Shown here piece by piece: positions 48,869 to 59,175 of a DNA stretch of 64,000 nt. The translations under genes and the position numbers were made by a program. Every line of letters begins with the position of its first letter. Position 1 is the stretch's first letter. Origin of the DNA: Piliocolobus tephrosceles (taxonomy: Eukaryota; Chordata; Mammalia; Primates; Cercopithecidae); the NCBI RefSeq assembly GCF_002776525.5, contig NC_045441.1:122617655-122681654 (forward strand), in the 5' to 3' direction. The notes beneath the pieces are model-generated. The model had not been told where the DNA came from. It made no database searches and saw only the letters and a list, made by a program, of their open reading frames with translations.

Positions 48869-49167
48869 ATTTATTTATTAGACAGAGTCTCACTCTGTTG
48901 CCCAGGCTGGAGTGCAGTGGTGTGATCTCGGCTCACTGCAAGCTCCGCCTCCCAGGTTTATGCCATCCTCTTGCCGCAGCCTCCTGAATAGCTGGGACTA
49001 CAGGTGCCCACTACCACACCCGGCTAATTTTTTGTATTTTTAGTAGAGATAGGGTTTCACCGTGTTAGCCAGGATGCTCTCGATCTCCTGACCTCGTGAT
49101 CTGCCTGCCTCCGCCTCCCAAAGTCCCAAAGTGCTGGGATTACAGGTGTGAGCCACCCCACCCGGCC
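48869..49167 (-). repeat. Alu (reversed) nested in L1
   Basis: Target duplication tgggtctt at 48861-48868 and 49168-49175. An 8-bp internal tandem doubling (cccaaagtcccaaagt) lies near 49118-49133. The tail is attt-rich. Confidence 0.95.
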
Positions 49168-49430
49168 TGGGTCTTGTTTTTTAATTCATTCAGCTACTGT
49201 GTATCTAATCAGGGAATTTAGTTCATTTACATTGTGTTATTATTGATAGGTAAGGACTTACTGCTGGTATGTTGTTACTTGTTTTCTAGTTGTTTTGTAA
49301 CTCTTCTTATTGTCTCTCTTTGTGGTTGCATGATCTCTCTGGTAGCATGTTTCAATTTGCTGCCTTTTGTTTTTAGTGTATCTGTTACAGGTTTTTGCTT
49401 TGTGATAATTCTTAGATTTTAAATTGGATT
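49168..49430 (-). mobile_element. L1 ORF2 fragment (reversed), part 2
   Basis: 'gggaatttagttcatttaca', 'ttattattgataggtaagg', 'ttgttttctagttgttttg' continue the L1 after the Alu. Confidence 0.8.
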
Positions 49431-49472
49431 GATTTTATAAGTAGGACCTGTTGGCAGTAGTCAATTTTTTAA

Positions 49473-49775
49473 TTTTTTAATTTTTTTGAGACGGAGTCTC
49501 ACTCTGTCACCCAGGCTGGAGTGTGGTGGCGTGATCTTAGCTCACTGCAACCTCTGCTTCAAGTGATTCTTGTGCCTCAGCCTCCCAAGTAACTGGGACT
49601 ACACTTGTGCACCATCATACCCAGCCAAATTTTTTTTTTTTCTTTTTTCTTTTTAAGTAGAGATGAAGTTTCACTATGTTGGTCAAGCTGGTCTTGAACT
49701 TCTGTCCTCAAGTGATCCTCCTACCTCAGCCTCCCAAAGTGCTGGGATTACAGGCATGAGCCGCTTTGCCTACCT
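49473..49775 (-). repeat. Alu (reversed) with 17-bp TSD
   Basis: Perfect target duplication agtagtcaattttttaa at 49456-49472 and 49776-49792. The middle A-rich linker is enlarged (T/C run about 49626-49655). Confidence 0.96.
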
Positions 49776-49934
49776 AGTAGTCAATTTTTTAAAAGGCAGT
49801 TGCTTTTCTTGTGTTGAAGCTCTCAGATGAGTAGTGGCTATGGAAATTCTTTGCAGGTCAGGACTTCTTAGCTTCCTGTGGCCTTTCTATATCTCTTATT
49901 GGCAGGTTTGTTGTAGTGTTTATCCACTGTGTGT

Positions 49935-50100
49935 AATAGTGAGTGGTAAGAGCATGGACTTCCTAGTCTGCTAGGAATCACTTTACAGCTCTTGAACCTC
50001 TGTAAACCCCATTTCTTTATCTGTCATCTGTGAATTTATCTGATAAAATTCTGTGCTTTAAAAGAGATAATACATTTTAGATGGATTAACATGTTGCCTA
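49935..50100 (+). repeat. MIR (forward), part 1
   Basis: 'agtggtaagagcatggactt', 'ttctttatctgtcatctgtg', 'aaaagagataatacatttta'. Interrupted by the L1 at 50101 and resumed at 50845 (catcatagtaagccttgagtaaatg). Confidence 0.7.
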
Positions 50101-50834
50101 ATCATTAAAAAATCAGGAAACAACAGGTGTTGGAGAGGATGTGGAGAAATAGGAACACTTTTACACTGTTGGTGGGATTGTAAACTAGTTCAACCATTAT
50201 GGAAAACAGTATGGCAATTCCTCAAGGATCTAGAACTAGATGTACCATATGACCCAGCCATCCCACTACTGGGTATATACCCAAAGGATTATAAATTATT
50301 CTACTACAAAGACACATGCACACGTATGTTTATTGCGGCACTATTCACAATAGCAAAGACTTGGAATCAACCCAAATGTCCATCAGTGACAGACTGGATT
50401 AAGAAAATGTGGCACATACACACCATGGAATACTATGCAGCCATAAAAAAGGATGAGTTTGTGTCCTTTGTAGGGACATGGATGCAGCTGGAAACTATCA
50501 TTCTTAGCAAACTATCACAAGAAGAGAAAACCAAACACCGCATGTTCTCACTCATAAGTGGGAACTGAACAGTGAGTTCACTTGGACTCGGGAAGGGGAA
50601 CATCACACAATGGGGCCTATCATGGGGAGGGGGGAGGAGGGAGGGATTGCACTGGGGAGTTATACCTGATATAAATGATGAATTGATGGGTACTGACGAG
50701 TTGATGGGTGCAGCACACCAACATGGCACATGTATACATATGTAACAAACCTGCACGTTATGCACATGTACCCTAGAACTTAAAGTATAATAAAAAATAA
50801 AATAAAATAAAATAATAAAAAAAAAGAAAAAAAA
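50101..50834 (+). mobile_element. L1PA-type 3' end, 5' truncated
   Basis: Starts within ORF2 (aatcaggaaacaacaggtgt) and runs through the 3' UTR to an A-rich tail (taaaaaataaaataaaataa). The frame at 50326-50568 is the ORF2 protein C-terminus (contains AKTWNQPKCPS, HTMEYYAAIKKDEF), ending at a stop followed by 'acagtgagttcacttggactc'. The 3' UTR has a G-rich tract (ggggaggggggaggagggaggg, about 50626). Perfect 10-bp target duplication atgttgccta at 50091-50100 and 50835-50844. Truncated, so not mobile. Confidence 0.96.
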
Positions 50835-50904
50835 ATGTTGCCTACATCATAGTAAGCCTTGAGTAAATGTTATGGTGTTGCTGCTAATGCTGCTATAGTT
50901 CAGA

Positions 50905-51000
50905 ATAATGAGGATTAAATTGTGATTAAAGAGGAATGTTGATTAACTCACTCAGCACAATATCTGGCACATAATAGATACTCAATAAAAACGTTCCTTT
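50905..51000 (+). repeat. MIR 3' part (forward)
   Basis: 'aatgaggattaaattgtgat', 'cagcacaatatctggcacat', 'aatagatactcaataaa': typical MIR 3' segment, 245 bp before the coding exon. Confidence 0.65.
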
Positions 51001-51244
51001 TACTCCCATGTTCAGATGCCCACCACACCTCTTCCGTATGAATAGGTAACAAGTAGATGACTTACTAGCTATAATGAATCTTTTCTTAGATCCCCAACTA
51101 AGAAAATTAATGACCAGGTTAATATATTCCTGAATGTCAAGGATGAGGTTTTAGAATTAGATATGCATAGTTTTAAAATAGTTTTTCTTAATAGCACATT
51201 AAAAATGTGTATATTAACATTAACTGGTTTATCTGGTTGCACAG

Positions 51245-51390
51245 ATGCTGTTAACTGAGTACTTGGATATGAAAAATACTCGTACGGCTAGTGAACCATC
51301 AGCTCAACTAAGCTATGCCAGCACTGGACGAGAATTTGCAGCCTTTTTTGCCAAGAAGAAACCTCAAAGGCCAAAAAATTCTCTTTTCAA
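51245..51390 (+). CDS. Internal coding exon A of an unidentified protein-coding gene
   Basis: This 146-bp exon is preceded by an AG acceptor (ttgcacag) and followed by a consensus donor (gtaagtgt). Only the frame starting at the first base is open; the other two hit stops within four codons. It reads 48 codons plus two bases, beginning MLLTEYLDMKNTRTASEP and ending in a basic stretch (AKKKPQRPKNSLF) with an AFFAKKK segment. The first residues (LLTEYLDMK...TAS) loosely resemble the second half of a LisH-type helix motif; this is a weak guess. The first codon is ATG exactly at the splice border, so it could be a start after a non-coding exon or an ordinary internal Met. It joins in frame to 56068-56156. 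It contains no repeat, unlike nearly everything around it. I could not recognise the gene. Confidence 0.8.
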
Positions 51391-51623
51391 GTAAGTGTTA
51401 TTCTGCTGTTAAGATAATAGGTTTTAAGAATTGTTAGACTGAAGTAAGATGACTTCCTAATTTATTGATAGCCATAACTTTCTCTAGCTTAAGTTGATTG
51501 AAGTAATTTAAAGGAAGTGAATATATGTTGAGTTTTATTTATTTTTGTTTTCTGTCAGGTGAGGTGGCTGTTTTGGATATGGTGACTGGACTACCTGGAA
51601 CTCCTAATAAAAATTTCTGGAAC

Positions 51624-51720
51624 TTGTTTCAGGGGAGTTTTATTTAAAATTAAGAGAAATGAAACTCCGCAATTGTTTCTGGGGAATTTTATATGAAATG
51701 AAAGGAAATGAAATATGTCA
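51624..51720 (+). repeat. Imperfect 49-bp tandem duplication
   Basis: ttgtttcaggggagttttat... (from 51624) and ttgtttctggggaattttat... (from 51673) share order through 'gaaatgaaa'. Confidence 0.7.
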
Positions 51721-52059
51721 GCCTTGAAAATGCCCCAAGAGCCAAGAAACAACCTTTGTTAATAAAGTTATGCAAATGTTTCTAGCTAAGCAGTATTGGG
51801 CCTTATGTGGTTACTTGTTTAATAAAAGAACAATCTGGGTTTTTTTTCTCTAATTATTACCTTACTTAACTCCACCAAGCCATGTGCCCAAAGTGTATAT
51901 CTCTTGGCAACAACTAATAGTTAATAATATTGATAATAACTTCAATAATAACAGCTACCATTGATTGTTTCCTAGGTATCAGGCACTGTACTGGGTGAGT
52001 TTCCCAAAATAATCTCAATTAAACATACTTTAAATTGGATTATACTAAATTTCAGCAGC

Positions 52060-52290
52060 AGCAGTAGTAGCTCACGTTTATTGAGTTCTTACTAAGTGCT
52101 AATCAAGGCATTACATTATTTTCATAGATTATTTTATTTACTAATTACAACAGTCTTATAGGCAAGAGTTGTATTTTTAATACTTTGTACACATAAAAAC
52201 ATTGATACATGAATGGTTAAGTAATTTATATAAGGTCATAGCTAACATGTGGTAGAAGGAGGATTTAAATCCTGGCAGTCTTACTTTAGA
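52060..52290 (-). repeat. MIR (reversed)
   Basis: 'cacgtttattgagttcttac', 'aagtgctaatcaaggcatta', 'aatttatataaggtcatagc', 'gtggtagaaggaggatttaa' follow the reversed MIR. Confidence 0.75.
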
Positions 52291-52894
52291 CATATTTTCT
52301 TTTGAGGGTTTAGTAGAGATTTAAGAAGTTGTGTCTGTAAATATAAGCATGCGAAGTGACCACCACAGAAGTATCCCAGTATATTGAATTTATTCTTTTT
52401 CAGCAGTTGGAGCTCTAATACCTTCTATTGATTCACATTTGAGGCCTGTTTTTATCTTAGATTTGTAGTGTTTTTAATAATTAAAGCTTCAACAGTTTAT
52501 TTATTTTGTGATCTAGCAGAGAGATTTATTTAGTATGTCCCTGCCAGAAATGAAATCTATTCCGTTTATTGAATGCATTCCTTTTTAAGCAGTTTTATTC
52601 AGAGAGTAGCTGCAATATCAGTTAAAATGCTTTAGGCTGCAAGTAACATAAAACCTTAAATACAACAGATTGAACTATAAGAAAGTTACTGTCTCACATA
52701 ACAGGGATGAATGTGGAGGTTTCCTTAATTCAACTGTACAGTATCGTAAAGGACTCAGCCCTTTCCATCTCTCTGCATTGCCATTCTCAACACATTAGTA
52801 ATGGTTTCTATTGTGATCACGTGGTGTATCCAGTCCACTAAAGACAGTGTGGGCAAGAAAATAGCATGTGATTCTCCCTGTGAATCTGTCTCTT
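52291..52894. other. Intronic DNA, possibly an old repeat
   Basis: 'ggctgcaagtaacataaaac' at about 52636 resembles an old mammalian repeat I cannot name. The rest is unassigned. Confidence 0.4.
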
Positions 52895-53665
52895 TGAAAA
52901 AACATATAGACTTTATTTTTAGAACAGTTTTAGCTTTATAGAAAAGTAGAGCAGGAAACACAGAGATTTCCTTTTTCTCCCATTCTCATTTTACCCTATT
53001 AACATCTGGTATTAGCATGGTCTGTTTGTTAGAATTGATGAACCAGTATTGACATGTCATTATTAACTAAATTCCATAGTTTACATTAGAGTTCACTCTT
53101 TGTGTTGTACAGTCCTAATGGGTTTTCACAAAGGCATAAGGTCATGTATCCACCATTACAGTGTCATACAGAACAGTTTCACTGCCCTAAACATCTTCCA
53201 TTCACCACATATTCATCCCTCCACCCTCCCTAACCCCTGGCCACCTCTGATCTTTTGACTATCTCCACAGGTTTTGCTTTTTCCAGAATGTCGTATAGTC
53301 AGAATCAGTGTTTAGCCTTTTCAGAATGGCTTCTTTTGCTTAGCAATATGCATTTAAATTTCTTCCACATCTTTTTTGTGGCTTGATAGATGTCTCTTTG
53401 TGTTGCTGAGTAACATTCCTTTGTGTGGATATGCCATAGCTTGCTTATTTACCTATTGAAGGACATTTTGGTTGCTTCCAACTTCTGGCAATCATGAATA
53501 AAGCTGCTCTAAACACTCATGCAGGTTTTGGTGTGACATAAATTTTCAACTCGTTTTTGTAAATACCTGGGAGCAACATTGCTGGATCATTTGGTAATAC
53601 TATGTTTAGCTTTATAAGACACTGTCAAACTGTCTTCTAAAGTGGCTGTACCATTTTAAATCTTT
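52895..53665 (-). mobile_element. Old L1M 3' end (reversed)
   Basis: 'agaacagttttagctttata', 'cctaacccctggccacctct', 'ggttgcttccaacttctggc', 'tcatgaataaagctgctcta', 'attgctggatcatttggtaa' in reversed L1M order. Inactive. Confidence 0.85.
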
Positions 53666-54014
53666 TTAAATTAGTACCTATTAATTATCAATTTATTAGT
53701 CATTTCTGCTAGTGACAAAACTCTTTGGTAAGTTCCTATTAAGCTCTAGGATTGGGTCGTAAGCCCATTCCTAAACTAGTCACTGGCAAGGGGAAGCAGA
53801 TCTCAGTGGTTGTCTTAAACTAGTCAGGTTCCTCTCTGGTGCTAGGTTTCCAGCTGGAGAGGAAGCCACTTTTTCTGAGCACATGACTGAGTAAAGAGCA
53901 AGGAAGTAGAATGCCCAGATGGAATCAGGGCTATGCCAGCAAGCACAAAGATAGTAGAAGGAAAAGGTAGTTGGTAGAGGCAACTGACCCTCTCTCAAAT
54001 GCGCCTAACCAGGC

Positions 54015-54162
54015 TCTTTTCTTTTCTTTTTTCTCTTCTCTTCTCTTCTCTTCTCTTCTCTTCTCTTCTCTTCTCTTNNNNNNNNNNTTCTCTTCTCTTC
54101 TCTTCTCTTCTCTTCTCTTCTCTTCTCTTCTCTTCTCTTCTCTTCTCTTCTTCTCTTCTCTG
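54015..54162 (+). repeat. (TTCTC)n pentanucleotide satellite
   Basis: About 27 visible units, split by the N run at 54078-54087. Pure pyrimidine on the + strand. The true length is unknown. Translations across it are meaningless. Confidence 0.97.
54078..54087. other. Assembly gap (10 N)
   Basis: Ten undetermined bases inside the TTCTC satellite, probably a placeholder for a collapsed or unspanned repeat. Confidence 0.99.
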
Positions 54163-56067
54163 TTTTGTTTTCTCTATTTCTAGCTCAATTTTACCTTCTA
54201 AATATGGAATCATTGCAGAAAGCAGGCTTTAGGGTTTTTGGAGATCATGCTCTCAACCATCACTCTGACTTTCAGCCTCAGTCAGACCACATACACATTT
54301 TCAAACTTTTAGCTGGTGCTTCTGAAGTTGTGGTATTGGAAAAAAAATAGAAATTGTTGGAAATGAACAAATTGTCTTAAATAATTATTACACATTTATT
54401 ATTGTTGGGCAGTAATGAAACTTATCACAGAGACACAGAATTAGGCCGTTATTACAGATGTATCTGTTTCCAGTCTTGATTCTATCATTGAGCCCATGTG
54501 AGTTTGGGCAGGTCTCAGTGCCTCTGGCTATAAAATAAGAAGGTAAGACTCAATCTCTATTGCCTCTTTTACTGCAAAATTGTATCAATCTGTGACTTGT
54601 CGCAGACATAAAAAGAATTCCTGAGTAGCAAAAATACATCAAGTCATAAAGGATTAAGATTTTGGCGAGCTGTAATCTGTTTTTATCACATCTGTAAAGG
54701 ACTTTATTACCCTCTTTAATTGCCCTTAGCTAAGGTTAATTAAGTTTGTTTAAGTCCTGCCTTATTGTGCTATGTGTGCCTCTCTATTCTTTGCTTAAGA
54801 GTTTTTTTTTTTTTCTTTGCCATATCTGATCAATAGCTGTCAGCATGCTTTTTGGAGGTCAGTGGCTTCTTTTCTGCCCTTGACTGGCAGGTGGCATGTT
54901 TGAAGTACTGCACACTTTGCCTTCTTTCCGGCTGTTAGTACCCTCTTAGTTCTTGGCAGGGTGCAGAGAGGGGATCAAGTAACCCAAGTGTTTCCCTCAC
55001 AGACTGACATTCATCTTGGTATTCATCTTCCTTGTCAAGGAAAGGATAAAGAAGGCATAATTAAGAAAATGATGGTGTGCCTGCTTTGTTGCCAGAAACC
55101 TATCCCATTAGCACTGTTGCTTGTACTATGTTGCTGCTTACCCCTTAGTGGCAGTCATTCATAGAAGGATTCCTCCGTCTGGCAGGTTGTTATCCTGCCT
55201 TTGAAATCTCAGTTTGAAATGGAATCTCTTAGCACATCAAAGGATTTACTGTTTGATATGTCATAATTTTATCTGTTTTTGTCTTGCACATTTCTCTTAA
55301 GACTGATTTTTGTTATTTCTTTTTATAGTTATTATTTTAGGTTTTAGAAACCTGTTCTTTGTCATAAGTCTCTTGTTCTCCTTCCTTCACCAGTGTTTCT
55401 AACCTCTGAAATAGTTCCTGGGTAGGTGTGAACAAATATTGCGTAGCTTGCTATTTTTGAGAGTATTTTATATGGTAGGCAGCAGGTCAAAAAACTAGCA
55501 GCCATTTAGAGAAGAAACTGTTTTTTAGACCGTTTAGGGAGAGACCATAGCTGCCTTGCTTTTCTGGTGCCATTTTTCAGCCACATTTCTAGTATGTCCT
55601 TTGTCTAGTCCTCTACGTATGGGAGTTAGGCGCGAGTTCTGCTTTGAGGAGCCAGTGTGTCTGTGTTGGCAGCTGGCAGTCACTGGTGACTTTTGAGCTG
55701 GATGGTAACGTAATTAGAATGACTTCATAGGCACTCTCATTGCTGTATGTATAAGGATCCTGACAAAGGCAGATGGGGGTCTGAAAGCAAAAGGAAGTTG
55801 GGGCAGATCAGAGTTATACCAGTTGAAATGGAGAATAAGCAAAAGATCCAAATATGGTTGTAATGGAGTCTTAGCCAGGAATATCATTCATAAATCAAGG
55901 TCTGTGGCAGCTGGCCCTGGCCCTGTCATGGTATAGCCAAAGTGTCTTCATCACAGAACGTCGGGGAGCACCACACAGACCAGAGTAGAATACTTGTGGA
56001 ATACAGAGCTGGTCAGCCCTTACTCATTTTGTACCTGCTTGTCTGTTTCCCCTGTGTTTCTCTGCAG
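54163..56067. other. Unique intronic DNA with a MIR trace
   Basis: 'gagcccatgtgagtttgggc' and 'ggctataaaataagaaggta' at 54470-54600 are MIR-like. Otherwise no element is recognised up to the exon acceptor. Confidence 0.5.
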
Positions 56068-56156
56068 GTTCGAATCATCCTCCCATGCCATCAGTATGAG
56101 TGCCTATCTGCGAGAACAGAGAAGGGAACTCTATAGTCGGAGTGGAGAACTGCAAG
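56068..56156 (+). CDS. Internal coding exon B of the same unidentified gene
   Basis: This 89-bp exon follows a strong pyrimidine tract and acceptor (tttcccctgtgtttctctgcag) and ends at a donor gtgggt. Taking the two bases carried over from the exon at 51245-51390, the junction codon is AAG (Lys) and the peptide continues FESSSHAISMSAYLREQ and then RRELYSRSGELQ, ending with one base of the next codon (phase 1). The segment is rich in Ser, Arg and Glu and could be helical. It has no signal peptide or membrane segment. Both borders and the in-frame join support a real exon. The next exon is not identified in the window. No family was recognised. Confidence 0.8.
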
Positions 56157-56790
56157 GTGGGTGATTGCACTTCTCTGGAAAAATTAATTTTCTGGAGGAA
56201 TATCTCCTTTATTGCATGTGAGTTTGTTTCCTGAATTCACAAGAGCGTTTCAAGATAACAAACACTTAATGACTTAATAATTTGTTTCGTCTATAATTTC
56301 CCAGCATCTGCTGCCAAGCAGGTGAAACTATTACTGTGGCCATAGTAGTCATAAACCTGCGACTGTTCAAGTGGGAATTCAAAGCAAAAAGAGATGAGGC
56401 CAGGTTCGTCTTGCTTAAACAGAAGACCCGAGTCCAGTCAGAGTCTAGGAGAATGCTGGTCTTCTGCAACTGCCACTGTTACTTCTAATTGCTGTTTTTG
56501 ACACCTTCTAGAATATGGCAGGAGTACCTGAGATTTGGGAAAGGGAAAATGCAACCACTGTCATTATTGAAAGGGAAAAAGATTACTCTAAATAGTATGT
56601 TATAATCGACATAACTGTGATATACAGGATCTTTGATACCCATGTGTGGTTACCAAAGAGTTGTAAGTTGAGGAAGAAAATATTTAGAAAATAAATGAAA
56701 TATAAATAAATATATTAGACTGATAACATTTCCTTCTGTGACAAAAAGGTGCTGATCATAGTAAATGTAATGGGTTAAGAAAGATTTAGA

Positions 56791-57080
56791 GGTCAGGTGT
56801 GGTGACTAATACCTGTGATCCCAGCACTTTGGGAGACTGAGGTGGGCAGATCACTTGAGTCCAGGAGTTCAAGACCAGCCTGGATGACATGGTGAAGCCC
56901 TGTTTCTATAAAAAGATACAAAAATTAGTTGGGCATGGTGGCATGTGCGTATTCCCAGCTACTCAGGAGGTTGAGGTGAGATTGCTTGAGCCTGAGAGGC
57001 AGAGGTTGCAGTGAGCTGAGATCATGCCACGGCACTTCAACCTGGGTGACAAAGTGAGACCATGGTTTCAAAAAAGAAAA
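56791..57080 (+). repeat. Old Alu (forward)
   Basis: 'ggtcaggtgtggtgactaat', 'gatcccagcactttgggaga', 'gcagtgagctgagatcatgc'. Diverged, short A tail. Lies 634 bp after exon B. Confidence 0.93.
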
Positions 57081-57189
57081 TTGGTGAGGGCCTGCTAAGT
57101 GTAAGACATCTTAGGTGTTGGAAGTGATGGAAGTTGGGTACAAAGAAATATAAAGCCTAAAGATCTAGTTACGAAAGTAAAGTATACAT

Positions 57190-57232
57190 AATGTGTGTGT
57201 GCATATATACATACACACACACACGTCAATAA
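57190..57232. repeat. Facing TG and CA runs
   Basis: tgtgtgtgtgcatatatacatacacacacacac: a TG run followed by a CA run, self-complementary around catatata. Confidence 0.9.
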
Positions 57233-58524
57233 CAATATCAGGAAGTAAATACTAACAACTGAGTGTGTGGTGTGGATAAATTGCTAGAGAAATTACAAGA
57301 AAGGAGTGATTACATAAATTATTTTATAACTCTGGGCTTTTCTCCATGAGGGATGGGAACAAATACTTTTACTGTCTTTGATACATTGGAAGCACTTAGC
57401 ATTTTGCAGTGACTGGCCTGTGTAATTGAATATTTAATTTTTAAGACTCATTATTCTATACCACAAGACTATGAAGTAACCACTCAACCTTTCTTGATTT
57501 AAAGACTATTGCCTTATCATTCCCAACTTCACCTTTATTATTAATAGAATAACCTCTAAGTTTTTCCAGAGATGCTGCTGTACTCTCTCATAGTTATATC
57601 ACAGTGATAGTTCTACAGCCCATATATGTGGTCACCAGAAGTAAAAGCCTAGAAGTATGTTTAGGGTATTAGGAAGACAAGATTAGCCTACCAACATTTT
57701 ATTTGATATGAAAGGGCTGTCGTGCATTCTGGAAGACATGCAATGTGCATGTCGAGAGTCTTGATGAAGAGGAGTACAGACAGTCATTAGACCTGGAACA
57801 AGTGAAAGGACAGAAAGGAGTGAAGGAGGAGGGTGACCCATGCTCTGGTAGCCTGCTGCCTCCCAGGAGAAGAGGCTAGGCTGCCGACAGTGAAAGGGAA
57901 TGATGATAACAGAGCATACATTCTTGCAGGAGGTAGGATTCTGCTTGAACTGCCCTTAGCAACTTATTAAGGTTAGTGTGTCTTCACATTCATGGTGTCC
58001 TAATTTTAATTTCTCTTCAGAGTTGCCTTAAGGAATAGTTTACATTTGCCTCCATATTTTTTTCTCCACCTGTCTTCTAATACACATACATTTATTTAAT
58101 GGTGACAAAGCATCTCCTTTCTTCTTTTTTAGGTTGAGTCCTGATTATTTTCTTTCTTAAAAATTGATAAACATTATCTGTTAGAGCAGTTATAAAGTTC
58201 CAGCTAAATTGAGTGGAAAGTAGAGTTCTGTGTGCTCTTGTCCCCGCACATGCCCACCTTCTTCCAGTGTCGACATCTGGCAGCACAGTGCAGCCTTCCA
58301 TTTGACCCTTCCAGATGAACAGGCAGAACATGTCCCCATGGTTACATAGGGACCAAGGACCTCTCATCGCTCACTCACACTCAAGCATAATTAGTCAACA
58401 AGGGCACAGGACTGGTGGCAGATTCTTTCTGCTTGTATGAGTGAGAATGGAGAGCACTCTGCGGCAGCCATGGGAAGGCTTTTCAGTCCCACCCCAGTGG
58501 TCCACGCTCTCTTGAGAGACAGTA
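57233..58524. other. Unique DNA
   Basis: No mobile element assigned. No acceptor-exon-donor set that I would defend as the next coding exon. Confidence 0.5.
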
Positions 58525-58760
58525 TAGGGTGGCAGTGCAGAGTAGGCGGCTCTGGGTCCAGGTCGCTTCCGTTTAGGAACCTAGCTCCCCAGCACTCTCT
58601 TTGTAACCTCCGGCAAGTTCCGTGGTCTCTGTGCTTCTTTTTCCTTTTCTCTAAATGGGAATAAAAGTAACACTCCCAACTTCACGAGGTGGTCATGAAA
58701 ATTAGGTGAGTTAAGCTAGGAAGTGTTTCAAAAGGTGTCTGACATACCCTGGATGCTATG
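58525..58760 (+). repeat. MIR (forward)
   Basis: 'ggtggcagtgcagagtaggc', 'tttgtaacctccggcaagtt', 'tttctctaaatgggaataaa', 'atgaaaattaggtgagttaa' match MIR in order. Confidence 0.75.
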
Positions 58761-59069
58761 CCTTTCTTCTTCTCTATTTCTAGTATTGTGGTGTAAGTAA
58801 CTTCAGAGTTTTCACACACATTCTGTTTGTCCTTTCTGTCATCTGTATATGGCTAAGCCCTTCTGAGCTTTCCAAGTTAAATTTAGGTGTCGCTCATTCA
58901 GATGGGCTTCCCTGCTTGTCCCTCCTCTCTCAGCCTGACACGAATACACACACATTCTGGGGTTGTGGCCCCTGCTGTGTGTTACTGCCACATCTTTAAT
59001 GATGTTCTGCTGAGTACTTTCCATACTGCATTGTGGAACAATGCTCTCTTGTTTGAGTTTGCCACAAAA

Positions 59070-59175
59070 CTATAAGCTCCAAGGGTAAAATACTATTTTA
59101 TTTCCTGTGCTTCGCACAGCACCTGGTACAAGAAATGTTTGATAAATACTGGTTGACTTAGTGACAGAATGAATG
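59070..59175 (+). repeat. L2 3' end (forward)
   Basis: 'ctataagctccaagggtaaa', 'cgcacagcacctggtacaag', 'ttgataaatactggttgact', 'gaatgaatgagg'. Confidence 0.75.

Larger units (their letters stand above)
51391..56067 (+). other. Intron between the two coding exons
   Basis: A 4677-bp phase-2 intron with GTAAGT at the 5' end and a pyrimidine-rich tract plus CAG at the 3' end. It contains an imperfect 49-bp tandem repeat (about 51624-51720), a reversed MIR, a reversed decayed L1M, a long TTCTC repeat with an assembly gap, and a forward MIR fragment. Confidence 0.75.

Noticed and set aside
50326..50568. 80-codon ORF as a host gene
   Set aside because: It is the C-terminus of L1 ORF2 within a truncated L1.
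53971..54232. Overlapping ORFs of Ser/Leu/Phe or Arg/Glu repeats
   Set aside because: Translations of the TTCTC satellite running through unknown bases.
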